Source of the DNA: UBA6168 sp039819485
GTDB taxonomy: Bacteria; Bacteroidota; Bacteroidia; Chitinophagales; Saprospiraceae
Length of the DNA stretch: 64,000 nucleotides
NCBI GenBank assembly: GCA_039819485.1
Contig: JBCBRY010000041.1
Location: 3,933-67,932 of the forward strand
Direction of reading: 5' to 3'
In this document: positions 20,001 through 28,478 of the stretch, one piece after another
Layout: every line of letters starts with the position of its first letter
Position numbering within the stretch: position 1 is the first letter of the stretch
Notes under the pieces: generated by a model
What the model was told of the DNA's origin: nothing
The model's database searches: none
The model's input: the letters and a program-made list of their open reading frames with translations, nothing else
Position numbers and translations under genes: made by a program

Positions 20001-20022
20001 GAATTTGCATTGATTGTTTCAT
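14011..20022 (-). CDS. T9SS-exported beta-solenoid surface protein with HYR-like and SprB-like repeats (2003 aa)
   Basis: Residues 1-35 form a signal peptide (core IVLFAFFITMVSLQAQ), followed by a VTWTG..D.DWNTGTNW module. Residues about 70-870 are Asn/Gly-rich solenoid coils (ILIGQNGG, IDNT..GI). Seven Cys-containing repeats of about 80 residues (motif GGTDNCSAVSF, NQNTCTANV) span about 980-1557. A SprB-like unit lies near 1567-1625 and a MopI/thrombospondin-3-like Ca-binding segment near 1630-1745 (GIDDDCDGEIDEG). A receptor-L/leucine-rich-like stretch covers about 1757-1900, and a type A T9SS sorting domain (KVFPNPAAHTATIRL ... LKAGTYFLQI) ends the protein. It would cross the outer membrane by T9SS and stay on the surface or be released. 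It is a shorter paralogue of the gene ending off the left edge, with 529 bp between them. Likely adhesin; ligand unknown. Confidence 0.93.
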   Translation of the reverse strand: MKQSMQILQVSFIKINKSVIVLFAFFITMVSLQAQVTWTGTTDTDWNTGTNWDGGSVPSATDDVLIPDTPNDPVIMAGTNAVAQSVEIQRDATLELLSGASLTIANASNQGMVVREDAQLTNDGTINIDHTIGDGIFIDDSAQALLNTSNGQILIGQNGGNIGQDGINCSDDSDGINNNGGTIVIDHTGRDGIFCDANFRNNNSGQVLIGQNGGQIGRHGIFSDYGNFNNNNGSTVSVDETNSAAIKIESEENFNNKNGSQILIGQSTGNVIGRGLNLVVDNFTNDDAIIKIDNTNSTGIILTQGIHINKNGGEIQIGQGSGNVGGTGLIVNEIVSFNNENGKILVDQVNGDAIKMELESTFTNQADGEIIIGSIGSVGGNGVRVDEEDQFNNEGMIRIDNTSSNGIRIKDGGLFTNLATLEIGQIGAIGSSGITLNEGGQFENEGTINIDNTTLAGIDNNGVFTNHHILQIGSTGGAENIQANGIKNENSFTNEGGEITIDGTKENAILNQTGTFTNKASISIGATTAIKNHRIANQAAFENDLNSSLQVDNVLEAGISIGVSGVYNNAGAIVIGLNQKVEFGILASGIFNNNIGGSIQIEETEVGGISIGTGGTFNNHASIILGLNKNVGISGIYNNKNFINSANGTIQIEECERWGLINFASFVNEGTITVGTVKKTGIWGIYNQADFDNNVGGNIQIEDAGNEGIANSSNPDPLFNTVGLFNNYGAISIGANKPLNGNGVANNAIFNNHTGSTLLIDNTFVGIRNGGLEPSAEFSNDGLISIGAVHGIGVTGIINDATFDNTAGEINVSNTQDKALLNNASVHNHSCAIIRLLDDLDNSNGLADFINDGLLSIDAAENSLPGNFTNNGVIEDIQGTFLGTFNNNEIIVAPTIIECGDGGQAFQLGSPIDFTIHGIFSDQAAITLAGNYDLVTNIFSPTTPLAEGIYDYFVKIEDLIGGCTRIVSWQLTIDDTTPPQPKCKDSVVGLGPDGTSSITESLVFNGGTDNCGAVLFQEMDITEVDCDDVLETIDITVTAHDGNGNVNTCIASVLVKETIPPNPICKHPTVYLNEFGIHFLSNNQVFDSGTDNCGSVSVVDLSRFLVSCNNAGSTVQVIVRTVDDNGNFASCTSKVTVVDDILPQPNCLHPTIELPAGGNYTLSETEIYDGATDNCGTVSLIGFSPQTVDCEQSGGSVAVTVTVEDSNGNQNTCTANVTIEDNEAPTVFCKDPLVFLDASGNYILQSSDVFDGGSDNCSPVTFVEMSLTSLDCSDVGNTVTVTVTGQDASGNQNTCTANVSVEDNTPPLPTCLNPTVQLNANGNHDLSTTEVFGGGTDNCSAVSFVSMSLGSVGCSDVGTPVSVTVTAQDADGNQATCTATVSVIDDITPVASCQDLTIELDADGNASISAVQVDNGSFDNCEIASKTLDINTFACANVGTNTVMLTVTDMSSNISECSATITVEDNLTPVAQCTTVIYASLDNNGEYTINPDDLNDGSSDACGIQSLSASPSFLDCSNEGINNVTLTVFDENGNSSTCFTAIEVASFFSIDNVIENDETCAGMSNGSITVQTTTGGGQVGYSIDGGANFQFNNTFNSLPPGTYNIVVKLFGINAMCEKTAIAVVGAGGQPQQWFQDMDGDRYSDGTTMNSCNQPAGYYLAADLLSTNGDCNDNEPAVNPGAPESCDGLDNNCDGQLLPDEIDADGDGYLICDGDCDDTDPNVHPGAVEICNGIDDDCDGEIDEGTTGGLTWTGNIAFYTQADVDAFSQCYSIIDGSVIIQGADITDLSNLSNLEEITGNFTIQMTGLISLTGLDNLAEVGGFLTIYYNSLLVTLDGLDALGTVSGNLSAYYNFVLADGCAIHNLINGGVGGTTSIFLNATGCNSVAEINANCGANSLISNPSSTQNQQVTGNAIQSDAKEKSVRCKVFPNPAAHTATIRLEETVHSATVLLTDPTGRILMKINTTTVTDQIRLDLANLKAGTYFLQIITDGRKPFAQRLMVID

Positions 20023-20070
20023 GATAAAAAAGTTTAATTTCTGATTGAAAAGGAGTTTTTATGGCATTAA

Positions 20071-20098
20071 ATGTCCAGTATGATGCTTGTGCAAAACA
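20071..20098 (-). promoter_or_regulatory. 28-bp upstream block shared with the 28258 gene
   Basis: This block about 50 bp before the 20022 start matches 28479-28506 at roughly 21 of 28 positions (ATGTyCAGTAT ... CAAAACA). A shortened form occurs at 13712-13730 before the third paralogue. Function is unknown; a regulator site or relic of shared upstream ancestry is possible. No convincing -7 box was found for the 20022 gene. Confidence 0.35.
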
Positions 20099-20145
20099 TC
20101 GTTATTTGTTTAGCCGAAAAGGCTTTTTATGATTGAACCGGAATG

Positions 20146-20182
20146 ATTAAAAATGCCAGACCCAGCACTGATTGGGCCTGGC
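20146..20182 (-). terminator. Rho-independent terminator after the 20198-28258 gene
   Basis: The minus strand pairs GCCAGGCCCA with TGGGTCTGGC (20155-20182, one mismatch), followed by ATTTTTAATC. It sits 15 bp beyond the stop, so the 20022 gene probably has its own promoter. Confidence 0.75.
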
Positions 20183-20197
20183 CTTAAATCAGAAAAA

Positions 20198-23100
20198 TTA
20201 GTTGTGATTTACGATTAATTTATGAGTAAAAGTTTGCTGGTCGACCTGGACTTGCAGGACATAAGCACCTGCTTTCCAGTCTTGTACATTTAATTGTAAA
20301 AAGGAGCTTTGTTCCATATTTTCTTGTGCAAAAACCATCCTTCCGCCGGCATCGAACACTTGGAGAGCGGCCATTTCAATATTCGTTGGCAACTGCACGT
20401 TCGCCACATTGCTTACCGGGTTGGGGTAAATTGAGACCAATGTTTCTCTTCTGTTGAAAACAACCGATCGGATTGGGGAGTAGGCAAAAGTTCCGTCAAA
20501 GTCCACTTGCTTCAGTCGATAATAGTTGATACCGGTGAAGGGTTGCTCATCATACGTTTCATAATCAATGACATCATCAGCATTACCTGCCCCATTTACC
20601 TTTTCAATTGTTGAAAAGAATTGTCCGTCCGACGAGCGCTCGATCAGGAAAAAATCATTGTTCTTTTCGGAGGCGGTTTGCCAGCTCAATTTAACTTTTT
20701 GGTCTTCCGTAGCGGTTGCCTGAAAATAAACCAGTTCCACTGGAAGTGAAGCCCCTGACGCCAGGGTCCACAGTGAGAAGGATGCTACATTGTTGGTTTC
20801 CACGTAGTTTTCTGTCGGGTCTGAATCGCTGACCGTGTACTCTTCCCAAGTACTGCCATTGAACCGGTAAGGGCTGAGGTCGGCTTCGGTATTCCCGTTC
20901 AGTTCATGGTCAAAGTAGTAGAATTTGACGATGGCCCCGAGGTTATTGTTGTTGGCAGGGCTGATGTCATAATACCTGGCCATGCCTGAAGTCCCATTGA
21001 CTGTTTGGGGAATATGACCACGTTTGATGGTAGTCATTCCCATAAGTTCCGGACTGGAAATGGACACACCAATGTTGCCGGGATTCACATCAAATGGAGA
21101 ATCGAGCGGGGCGGTTTTAATGACCTCTCCCCCATTATTGCAATAAATGTACGTGCTGGCAGATTCTCCTTCAATGGTTCCGTTTGAGTTGCCAAGAGTA
21201 AGGTCATGGCCATTTAAATTGAGGTGGTTCGATACCATCTGGAGTTCGTTGTCAACCTGAATATTTTGCTCCAGCACTACTTCATTCGTGGATTTTTCCA
21301 TTGTCAGGTTGTAAAAGGTGGTTGGCGCAGTCCCAATGATTTCAGTATTGGTGCCACCGGTCATTTTTACAGTGGACGTGCCGGGCAAGAAAGTACCATT
21401 GTTGAGCCATTCGGTGACCAAGGCATAAGTGCCGTCTCCTTGCACAGTAGCATCTTGAATGATACTGATTCCCATGTCAGTGGTCATGGTTCCATGATTG
21501 GTCATGAAAGAAGTGGAAGTCGAAACATTGACAGCACCTTGGGAATAAACGGAGGCACCTGTCTCATTGATGAATTCATTTTCATTTTTGAGGCCCGTAT
21601 CAAAATGGTAAATGTCAATGATGCCCCCGTTTTTGTTTTCGAAAAGGGCATCGTTGTAGATGCCGTTCAGATTGGCCTGGCTGCTGTTCAGGCCAATCTC
21701 GATCTGGGATTCATTGGTAAAAATTCCATTTACGTGGCGAATGCCATCTTCAGTTGTATTGTCAATGCTGATGTTGCCGCTATTGTTGGTAAAATTGGAT
21801 GTATTGAATATGCCTGCTTGGCCTATATTGCCTGCGCCACCATTTTCGCCGATGTTAATCGTTCCTTTGTTTATAAATACAGAAAAATTATCTACACCAG
21901 ATTTATCTGTATTGTCGACCGAGAGACTTCCCCCATTTTCATTGTTGAACGTTCCCAGGTTTGAAATACCAGCAAATGTAATATTGGCCGTTCCACCATT
22001 CTGCCCGATGTTAACTGCTCCTTTGTTTGTAAAACTACCTGCAGGAAGATTGGATATACCGGAATTGTTCGTGTTGTCGATTAAGAGGCTGCTACCATTT
22101 TCATTGTTGAATGTTCCAGAATTCAAAATACCAAGCGAACCAATACTAACTCCATTCTTTTGGCCAATGTTGATCGTGCTGTTATTTGTAATTGTACCTG
22201 AGACAAAATTGTTTATTCCCTCCGTCACCGTATTGTCAATGTGGATGTCGCCGTTGTTGATAAAAATATTATGGTTTCGAATGCCACCATGTGAACTATT
22301 ACCAGCCCCTCCGTTTTGTCCGATGTCGATACTGCCATCATTGGTAAAGGTTCCGTTGTCGGAGTTTGAGATACCCTCCGCCGAGGTATTATCGGTAATT
22401 ATTTCCCCTCCGTTTATATTGTCAAAGTCATGATCATTGAAGATGCCCTGCCCTCCAATATTGTTGGCAGTTCCACCTACCCCAACGCTGATCGTACCCT
22501 CATTTATCCATGTCCCATCCACCCGGTTGTAAATACCATCATTGGTTGTATTGACTATATTTATGACCCCGGTCCCAATTTGGTCAAATTCAGCAATATT
22601 GTAAATGCCATTGTCCCCGATAATTCCGTTTTGACCAATATTGATGATGGATTCATTGTTGAAATCATTGGTGTTTAAAATTGCATTCTCTCCCACGTTG
22701 GATATATGGATTTGACCTCCATTGGCATTGTTAAATACAGATTCATTGACCAGCCCCAGCCCCGGAATGTTGCCGCTGCCAGCATTTTCTCCAATATTCA
22801 AAATGGCCTCATTGGTGAAGGTACCATCCTGATTTCTCAATGCATCCCCGTATCGGTCAATATTGATGGTGCCGTAGTTATTAAAGGTACTCCAATTCTC
22901 CGCGCCAAGGGTTGTAACGACCGATGGACTATTTTGACCAATATCAATTGTAGCTGCATTGGTAAAAGTGCCCCCCTCATTTACCAAACCTCTTCCGTCG
23001 GTGTTGTCAATGGCCAGGGTTGCACCACCATTGTTGTTGAAAGTTCCTTTGTTGTTCACCCCTTCATCACGAACGCCAAAGATTTGACCTATAGAGATAT

Positions 23101-26100
23101 TGCCAAAATTGTCAACCGTACCCAGGTTCTCCAATGAAATATCCACCGCATCGTCAATGTTCAAGCTGCCACCTGCCGCAACGGTCAGGCTGCCCCCATT
23201 TTCCACTTTGGCGGATTTCACCACAACACTGACACCATTGGCGATGATCGGGGCATTGCCTGTGGAAGGGATAATCACAAAGTCGTTGGAGGTCGGAGCG
23301 CACTTGGGCAACCAGTTGCCGTCTTCGTTCCAGGCTGTGCTGATTGTCCCGGTCCAGGTACGGCTGCCTTCCAGCTGATAGTCAAAGGCAATGGAAGCAT
23401 CGAAATTGCAGCCATTGCCAGATACCGTAAAGTATAACGTATGGAGGCCATGCGGCAGGTTGGTGACCGTAAAGGTATTGTTGGCCTGGGAATAATCCCC
23501 TGCCTTGTTGTTCAGACCAGGGTCTTTGAACCATTCTCCCAATATGGTGTAGCCATTGCCCGCCCCCAATTGCAGAACATCCGTGGAAACAGTACTGCAA
23601 CTGAAATAGGGGTCAATGACGATACCATTATTGCTAACATTGGGGATGGGATTGTCAAGGTTGTTTTGAACAACTCCGGTATTGTTGAAAGTGCCCGGGT
23701 TGAGGTGGGGCTGAGAAGTGTTGAAACTCAGCAGACCATCGTTGTTGATGGTTCCTGTATTGTTGATACTGTTGTTTGATAAAATTCGAATAATGGAACA
23801 ATCCAAATTGGATAAAACGGCTGGGTTTCCGTAGTTCAAAATTTCAATGCCATATCCTCCAATATTACCGATTGTCCCAATCAATATATTGCCACCGTTC
23901 TGATTTATGGTTTGGCCTCTGCGAGTGACCAATCCATCACCAGTTGTGTTGTCAATGTTTATGGTACCATTTGCATTATTGTAGAAAGTACCATTTTCAA
24001 TTAAGATACCGGATTCTTCAATATTTCCATCATTCTGTCCAATATCAAGGATAGCGTCATTGATGAATGTTCCTCCATCACCAATGTTAATACCATCATA
24101 GGAAGTGTTGTCAATTTGAATATAGCCTTCATTGGTTACCATTCCAAAATTGCTTATTCCATTTGCAGATATATTCCCTACTCCGCCATTTTGTCCTATT
24201 TCCAGGATGCCGTTATTGGTAAGGGAGCCGATTGTAGCGGCTACAATGACTGCAGAACTTCCACTGTTTTCAATTCGTATATGCCCATTATTTCCATTTA
24301 TGAAATCTGATTCATCTATTTGTACGCCATGCAAATTAGTGCCTAATACCCCAATGTTGATGTCTGAATGGTTAGTGAATGTACCTAAACGTGCATGAAG
24401 TCCAGGATTTCCGGCATAGTCGATATTGATGACACCGCCAATATTGTTGGTAAAAACGGCTCGATTATCAATGCCTTCATCACCTATACTACCTCCTCCA
24501 CTCTGTCCGATGTTGATAGTAGCCGCATTCGCAAATGTACCGTCACTAAGGATACCATCCTTGCTTGTTTCGTCTATGTATATATTACCACCACTGTTGT
24601 TCTCAAATAAGCTTCTATTTTTGATACCGTGATTTCCAATATTGCCCCCGTTCTGTCCGATGTTGATGGCGGCCGTATTGGTAAATGTGCCGCTCCCAAT
24701 GACCTGGATTCCATTATCAGCGGTGTAGTCAATATAGAGAGGACCTGCGTTGGTAAATGTCCCTTCATTGTTGACTCCATTGGCCCCGGTATCTTCTACA
24801 TAAATAAGGCCCCCGGTACCGTTCTCGAATACGTCCTCATTTTTGATGCCATCCATTCCGATATTGCCCTCGTTCAGCCCGATATCAATGGCAGCGATAT
24901 TGGTAAACGATCCCGTATTGTAGATACTGGTGCCTGCTGTTTCGTCAATTTTTATCTCGCCCCCACTATTGTTGTTGAAGTCGTCCTGGTTGTTAATGCC
25001 ATCCCCCCCGATGTTGCCCAGGTTTTGTCCGATGTTGATGGTAGCCGTATTGTTAAAGGTTCCGTTTTCGTTGAAAATGGCATGTATCGTGGTATTGTCG
25101 ATATTGATGATGCCCCCGGTGCTGTTGTTGACCAAACCAGCTATTCTGATGGCATGGTTTGAAATATTGGTCCCCACCTGATTTTGACCAATATTCAATG
25201 TGCCGGCATTGATTTGTGATGCTCCATTTTCCACTAAAATACCTTCGCCGGCCGTATTGTTGATGTTAATGGTTCCGCCGCTTTGATTATCGAAATTATC
25301 CTCATTGTGGATGCCATCTCCTCCTATGCTCGTTCCATTCTGGCCGATGTTGATGGTGGCCGAATTGTCGAAGGTATGATCGTTGAAGATACCATGATCG
25401 GCTGTATTGTCGATATTGATAATACCTCCGCTGTTGTTGTCAACAGACCCTGAGTTTTTGATGCCATGGCTTGAAATATTGCCAACTGTCAAGTTCTGTC
25501 CGATGTTCAACGTGCCGGCATTGGTAAGTATAGTCCCACTTTCAACTGAAATGCCTTCTCCGGTGATATTTTTGATATTGACCGAACCTCCATTGGTATT
25601 TACAAAGTTTGCGTTTCCATCTTCTAAGAAAATGCCCTGCCCTCCTGTCTGGCCGGTGATTCCCCCATTGAGTCCGATAGTAATCGTGGAATTGTTGGTG
25701 AAGGTTCCACCTTTTAAACGAATGCCTGTCTGAATGCAATTGTCAATATTAACATCACCAATAATGTTGTTGAAATTACCATAGTTTTCAATCCCTCCAT
25801 TGGTGATTTCTCCATTTATGCCAATGTTGATGGTACCACCATCGTCAATGGTAATATTTTGATGATTAATGATGGCTGTTGAAGCGTACTTAACCCTGAA
25901 ATTCCCTACATTTTGCAATACACCATAATTTTTCAATCCAGTGATTGACGCACCACTTCCCACAAAACCAATTTTGACAACCCCGTAGTTGTCGATGTCG
26001 CCATAGTTAATGATACCATCGATGATATTTTCAATTTGCAAAGTGGCCCCGGTACTGATATCCAGGTAAGCATTGTCCATAACTACTAACCCAGTATCCG

Positions 26101-28258
26101 ACCCCTCTATGGACAGGGTCCCTCCGTAATCAATTAGCAAACTTGCATTGTTCTTGATTGTCACTGTTGTAGCTACCGCGACCACGCCACCATCGATCCA
26201 GGGGCTGGTTGGTTTGTCTAAAATCTCTACCCTTTTACCGGCTGAAGGTATTGCCATAGGCAACCAGTTATTGGGATCATCCCAATCTTCGCTGATGCAG
26301 CCCCTCCAGATAGACTTATTGGGATCGCTTATCGCAGCATTGCCTCCACCAATGCTAAAAGTCCCCCCGTTCAGGTTGAGGACATCGCCGTCGTTGGTGG
26401 CAATGTTACTGTTGCCGCTGGCCTCTTCGATGATGGCCCCGGCATTGTAAAAGGTGCCATTGTCCTGAATGTTGGAACCATAGATGTGGACCAGTGCCTG
26501 GCAAAGGGTATTGTCGAAAGTGCCGTCGTTCTCTATGGCCAAAGCCCCGGGAGGGCTTGTTTCACCGATGACTATTTGCCCTTGATTGGTAAAAGTGCCT
26601 GTGTCTTCATTCCAGATTGCATCCTGCGTGTCGATATTGTCGATGGTAACAATACCATCTGCAAGGTTTTGAAAAACGGCAGCGTTGGTGAGTCCAAAAC
26701 CTTCGATTTTAATATTGCTGCCCAATTTGATTTCTCCGGAATTGGTGAAATTACCCTGCACATTGTTGATGCCAATAAAAGAATTATCAAGCAATATGGA
26801 AGCCAGGGTCCCATTGCTCATTACACCTTCGTTTTTTATACCAATTATACCTGTACTGCTCCCTCCTGCCAGTTGTAGAGTGCCCAGATTGGAAAAGTTA
26901 CCGTTTGCTTTATTGTCCACACCATTAACACTAGACAATTTCAAGTCACTGATAATGATACTGGCGTTCGCCTCGTTGGTGAATGTTGTATTGTTGTAAA
27001 CCCCGTTTCCACCAATGTTACTTCCCCCAATACCAATGTCTCCTGAATTGGTAAAACTTCCCAACTCATTGTAAATGGCATCATCGCCTGTACCGTCTAT
27101 GGAGATGGAGCCCTGAGCTGAATTGTTGAAAGTGCCCCGGTTGTCGATGCCGTTCTGGCCAATAGCACCGTCCAGGCCAATTTCCATATTCTTATTGTTG
27201 GTGATGTTCCCTTGGTTGTAAATACCGTCAGCAGCGGAATTGCTGATTTTAAGTGTACCATTGTTAGTGAAGACTGCATTTGGGCGCACCCTGACGTTTT
27301 TTGCAAAAGCGTTGGAATTGTTGGGAACGGCGCAGTTCCCAAAATTGGAGTAAATCTGGACAGTATCACCGGACGTGGGTTTTTCCAGGGTGTGCCAGTT
27401 GTCGTCGGTCTGCCAGTTGCTCCCGATGCACCGGGTCCAGATTTTGCCGCTTGCGGTGGTCAGTAAACCGTTGTTGTTGAGGATGAAGAAGCTCCCTCCG
27501 TTCAGGTTCTGAACCACCCCGGTGTTGACGGTGATGTTTGAGTTACCTCCATATTTTTCAACAATGTTCCCATCATTGGTAAAGGTACCGCTACTAACAA
27601 TGCTCTTGGCATGGCAGATGATGAGTGAGGAACATCCGATATTGTTGAAATCAGCGTTATTGGCAATATCCCAAATACTGCCAACCGGGGCATCCTTACT
27701 AATCTCAATTCTTCCCTCATTGTTAAAAGTACCATTCACATTATAAATCCCAGCTTCGCTGACTTCATCGATGGCAATGTACCCGGAAGCATAATTGTTA
27801 AAGGTGCCCTCGTTTTCGATGCCATCAACATTGCTTGTACCTGCAAATCGATTGATGTCTATGGAACCTGAATTATCGACCGTGCCCTCGTTGAGGAGGG
27901 CATCATCATTACCGGTATTCAGGGTCAATGATGCCCCATTTGAGATGGTCAATGTAGTGCCGCTTTCAATAGTGATAGATTGTATGGTGACCGATCCTGT
28001 GGATATGATGGGTTGATTTGGAGCACTTCCAAGTACGACCACTTTGGAATTGGTGGCCGGAGGGTCAAAACCTACCCAATTAATAGGGTTGTGCCAATTG
28101 CCATCAATTAAACCGTTCCATTCCTTTTGGGCTACAGATGAGATAGTACACAAGAGGCAGACAAAGAGACAAAAAGGTCTAACAATATTAATGGCTTTTA
28201 TGGTGAAGGGATAGTGTTTAACGGGGTGAGGAATAGAGATGATGACAGACTTTTTCAT
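20198..28258 (-). CDS. T9SS-exported giant Asn-rich beta-solenoid surface protein (2686 aa)
   Basis: The N-terminus has a hydrophobic signal (core FCLFVCLLCTISSVAQ) near residues 28-44; a later Met could also serve. W...W..NW modules occur near residues 45, 275, 645 and 1640. Most of residues 70-2300 alternate two coil types: one with TINIGQNGGNIGGDGI and one with IDNT..GI.N, giving a supra-repeat of about 48-52 residues made of two 24-26-residue coils, as expected of a parallel beta-helix. About 2300-2500 is a non-repetitive cap region, then a fibronectin-like segment (LPVELVYFQATATEDQKVKL) and a type A T9SS sorting domain (VSIYPNPVSNVANVQLP ... KAGAYVLQV). Unlike its two neighbours it lacks HYR and Ca-binding segments. 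It starts divergently from the propeller sensor kinase at 28641 and shares a promoter region with the 13481 gene. Likely adhesin or biofilm matrix protein. Confidence 0.93.
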   Translation of the reverse strand: MKKSVIISIPHPVKHYPFTIKAINIVRPFCLFVCLLCTISSVAQKEWNGLIDGNWHNPINWVGFDPPATNSKVVVLGSAPNQPIISTGSVTIQSITIESGTTLTISNGASLTLNTGNDDALLNEGTVDNSGSIDINRFAGTSNVDGIENEGTFNNYASGYIAIDEVSEAGIYNVNGTFNNEGRIEISKDAPVGSIWDIANNADFNNIGCSSLIICHAKSIVSSGTFTNDGNIVEKYGGNSNITVNTGVVQNLNGGSFFILNNNGLLTTASGKIWTRCIGSNWQTDDNWHTLEKPTSGDTVQIYSNFGNCAVPNNSNAFAKNVRVRPNAVFTNNGTLKISNSAADGIYNQGNITNNKNMEIGLDGAIGQNGIDNRGTFNNSAQGSISIDGTGDDAIYNELGSFTNSGDIGIGGSNIGGNGVYNNTTFTNEANASIIISDLKLSSVNGVDNKANGNFSNLGTLQLAGGSSTGIIGIKNEGVMSNGTLASILLDNSFIGINNVQGNFTNSGEIKLGSNIKIEGFGLTNAAVFQNLADGIVTIDNIDTQDAIWNEDTGTFTNQGQIVIGETSPPGALAIENDGTFDNTLCQALVHIYGSNIQDNGTFYNAGAIIEEASGNSNIATNDGDVLNLNGGTFSIGGGNAAISDPNKSIWRGCISEDWDDPNNWLPMAIPSAGKRVEILDKPTSPWIDGGVVAVATTVTIKNNASLLIDYGGTLSIEGSDTGLVVMDNAYLDISTGATLQIENIIDGIINYGDIDNYGVVKIGFVGSGASITGLKNYGVLQNVGNFRVKYASTAIINHQNITIDDGGTINIGINGEITNGGIENYGNFNNIIGDVNIDNCIQTGIRLKGGTFTNNSTITIGLNGGITGQTGGQGIFLEDGNANFVNTNGGSVNIKNITGEGISVESGTILTNAGTLNIGQNLTVGNISSHGIKNSGSVDNNSGGIINIDNTADHGIFNDHTFDNSATINIGQNGTSIGGDGIHNEDNFDNQSGGTININNTAGEGILVENGASQINAGTLNIGQNQVGTNISNHAIRIAGLVNNSTGGIINIDNTTIHAIFNENGTFNNTATINIGQNLGNIGGDGINNQDDFNNNSGGEIKIDETAGTSIYNTGSFTNIAAIDIGLNEGNIGMDGIKNEDVFENGTGGLIYVEDTGANGVNNEGTFTNAGPLYIDYTADNGIQVIGSGTFTNTAAINIGQNGGNIGNHGIKNRSLFENNSGGNIYIDETSKDGILSDGTFANAATINIGQSGGGSIGDEGIDNRAVFTNNIGGVINIDYAGNPGLHARLGTFTNHSDINIGVLGTNLHGVQIDESDFINGNNGHIRIENSGSSAVIVAATIGSLTNNGILEIGQNGGVGNISANGISNFGMVTNEGYIQIDNTSYDGINIGDGGTFINDAILDIGQNDGNIEESGILIENGTFYNNANGTINIDNTTGDGLVTRRGQTINQNGGNILIGTIGNIGGYGIEILNYGNPAVLSNLDCSIIRILSNNSINNTGTINNDGLLSFNTSQPHLNPGTFNNTGVVQNNLDNPIPNVSNNGIVIDPYFSCSTVSTDVLQLGAGNGYTILGEWFKDPGLNNKAGDYSQANNTFTVTNLPHGLHTLYFTVSGNGCNFDASIAFDYQLEGSRTWTGTISTAWNEDGNWLPKCAPTSNDFVIIPSTGNAPIIANGVSVVVKSAKVENGGSLTVAAGGSLNIDDAVDISLENLGTVDNFGNISIGQIFGVRDEGVNNKGTFNNNGGATLAIDNTDGRGLVNEGGTFTNAATIDIGQNSPSVVTTLGAENWSTFNNYGTINIDRYGDALRNQDGTFTNEAILNIGENAGSGNIPGLGLVNESVFNNANGGQIHISNVGENAILNTNDFNNESIINIGQNGIIGDNGIYNIAEFDQIGTGVINIVNTTNDGIYNRVDGTWINEGTISVGVGGTANNIGGQGIFNDHDFDNINGGEIITDNTSAEGISNSDNGTFTNDGSIDIGQNGGAGNSSHGGIRNHNIFINNGDIHIDNTVTEGINNFVSGTITNNSTINIGQKNGVSIGSLGILNSGTFNNENGSSLLIDNTNNSGISNLPAGSFTNKGAVNIGQNGGTANITFAGISNLGTFNNENGGSLSVDNTDKSGVDNFSVFINKGTINIGENGGAGNIGQAGIFNTSNFTNNSGNISIDNTTEDGIRHVNGIFTNESQIEIGLNSSQANLNGIYNDALFENKNGGIIDIYHFDTGLKNENEFINETGASVYSQGAVNVSTSTSFMTNHGTMTTDMGISIIQDATVQGDGTYALVTEWLNNGTFLPGTSTVKMTGGTNTEIIGTAPTTFYNLTMEKSTNEVVLEQNIQVDNELQMVSNHLNLNGHDLTLGNSNGTIEGESASTYIYCNNGGEVIKTAPLDSPFDVNPGNIGVSISSPELMGMTTIKRGHIPQTVNGTSGMARYYDISPANNNNLGAIVKFYYFDHELNGNTEADLSPYRFNGSTWEEYTVSDSDPTENYVETNNVASFSLWTLASGASLPVELVYFQATATEDQKVKLSWQTASEKNNDFFLIERSSDGQFFSTIEKVNGAGNADDVIDYETYDEQPFTGINYYRLKQVDFDGTFAYSPIRSVVFNRRETLVSIYPNPVSNVANVQLPTNIEMAALQVFDAGGRMVFAQENMEQSSFLQLNVQDWKAGAYVLQVQVDQQTFTHKLIVNHN

Positions 28259-28334
28259 TTGCTCAATTTTTCTGATTTGATTAAAATGCTTGTTCGAAAA
28301 GCTTTATTGAATTCGTGCTTTCAGGAAGACAGGA

Positions 28335-28431
28335 CAAAGGTGAGGGCAATGAAAACCTGATGCTTTCACTATTGTTCTCATTGCTTTCAACATTGTTCAG
28401 AAAGGGAAAAAAGACTAGCGCTATTGTCCGA
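28335..28431 (-). promoter_or_regulatory. Phased three-half-site regulatory region and promoter of the 28258 gene
   Basis: It has the same 97-bp layout as 13568-13664: CACCTTTG on the minus strand (28335-28342), 18-bp gap, 40-bp direct-repeat block (28361-28400), 13-bp gap, third half-site (28414-28431). ATTGT cores are at 28371, 28392 and 28423, so the spacings are again 21 and 31 bp, close to two and three helical turns. The 40-bp block differs from the other copy at only two positions, while the 18- and 13-bp gaps are much less conserved. That pattern points to protein binding rather than simple common descent. Confidence 0.65.
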
Positions 28432-28478
28432 TTTTGCAACTGAGATTTAATTTAAAAAACTGAATATCAGCTATTTGC

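Noticed and set aside
20110..20130. Small plus-strand hairpin AGCC/GGCT followed by five T
   Set aside because: The stem is only 4 bp and no plus-strand gene ends nearby, so it is not called a terminator.
1..28258. CRISPR array
   Set aside because: The regular repeats here are protein-coding (84- and ~50-residue periods) with no short direct repeats separated by unique spacers.
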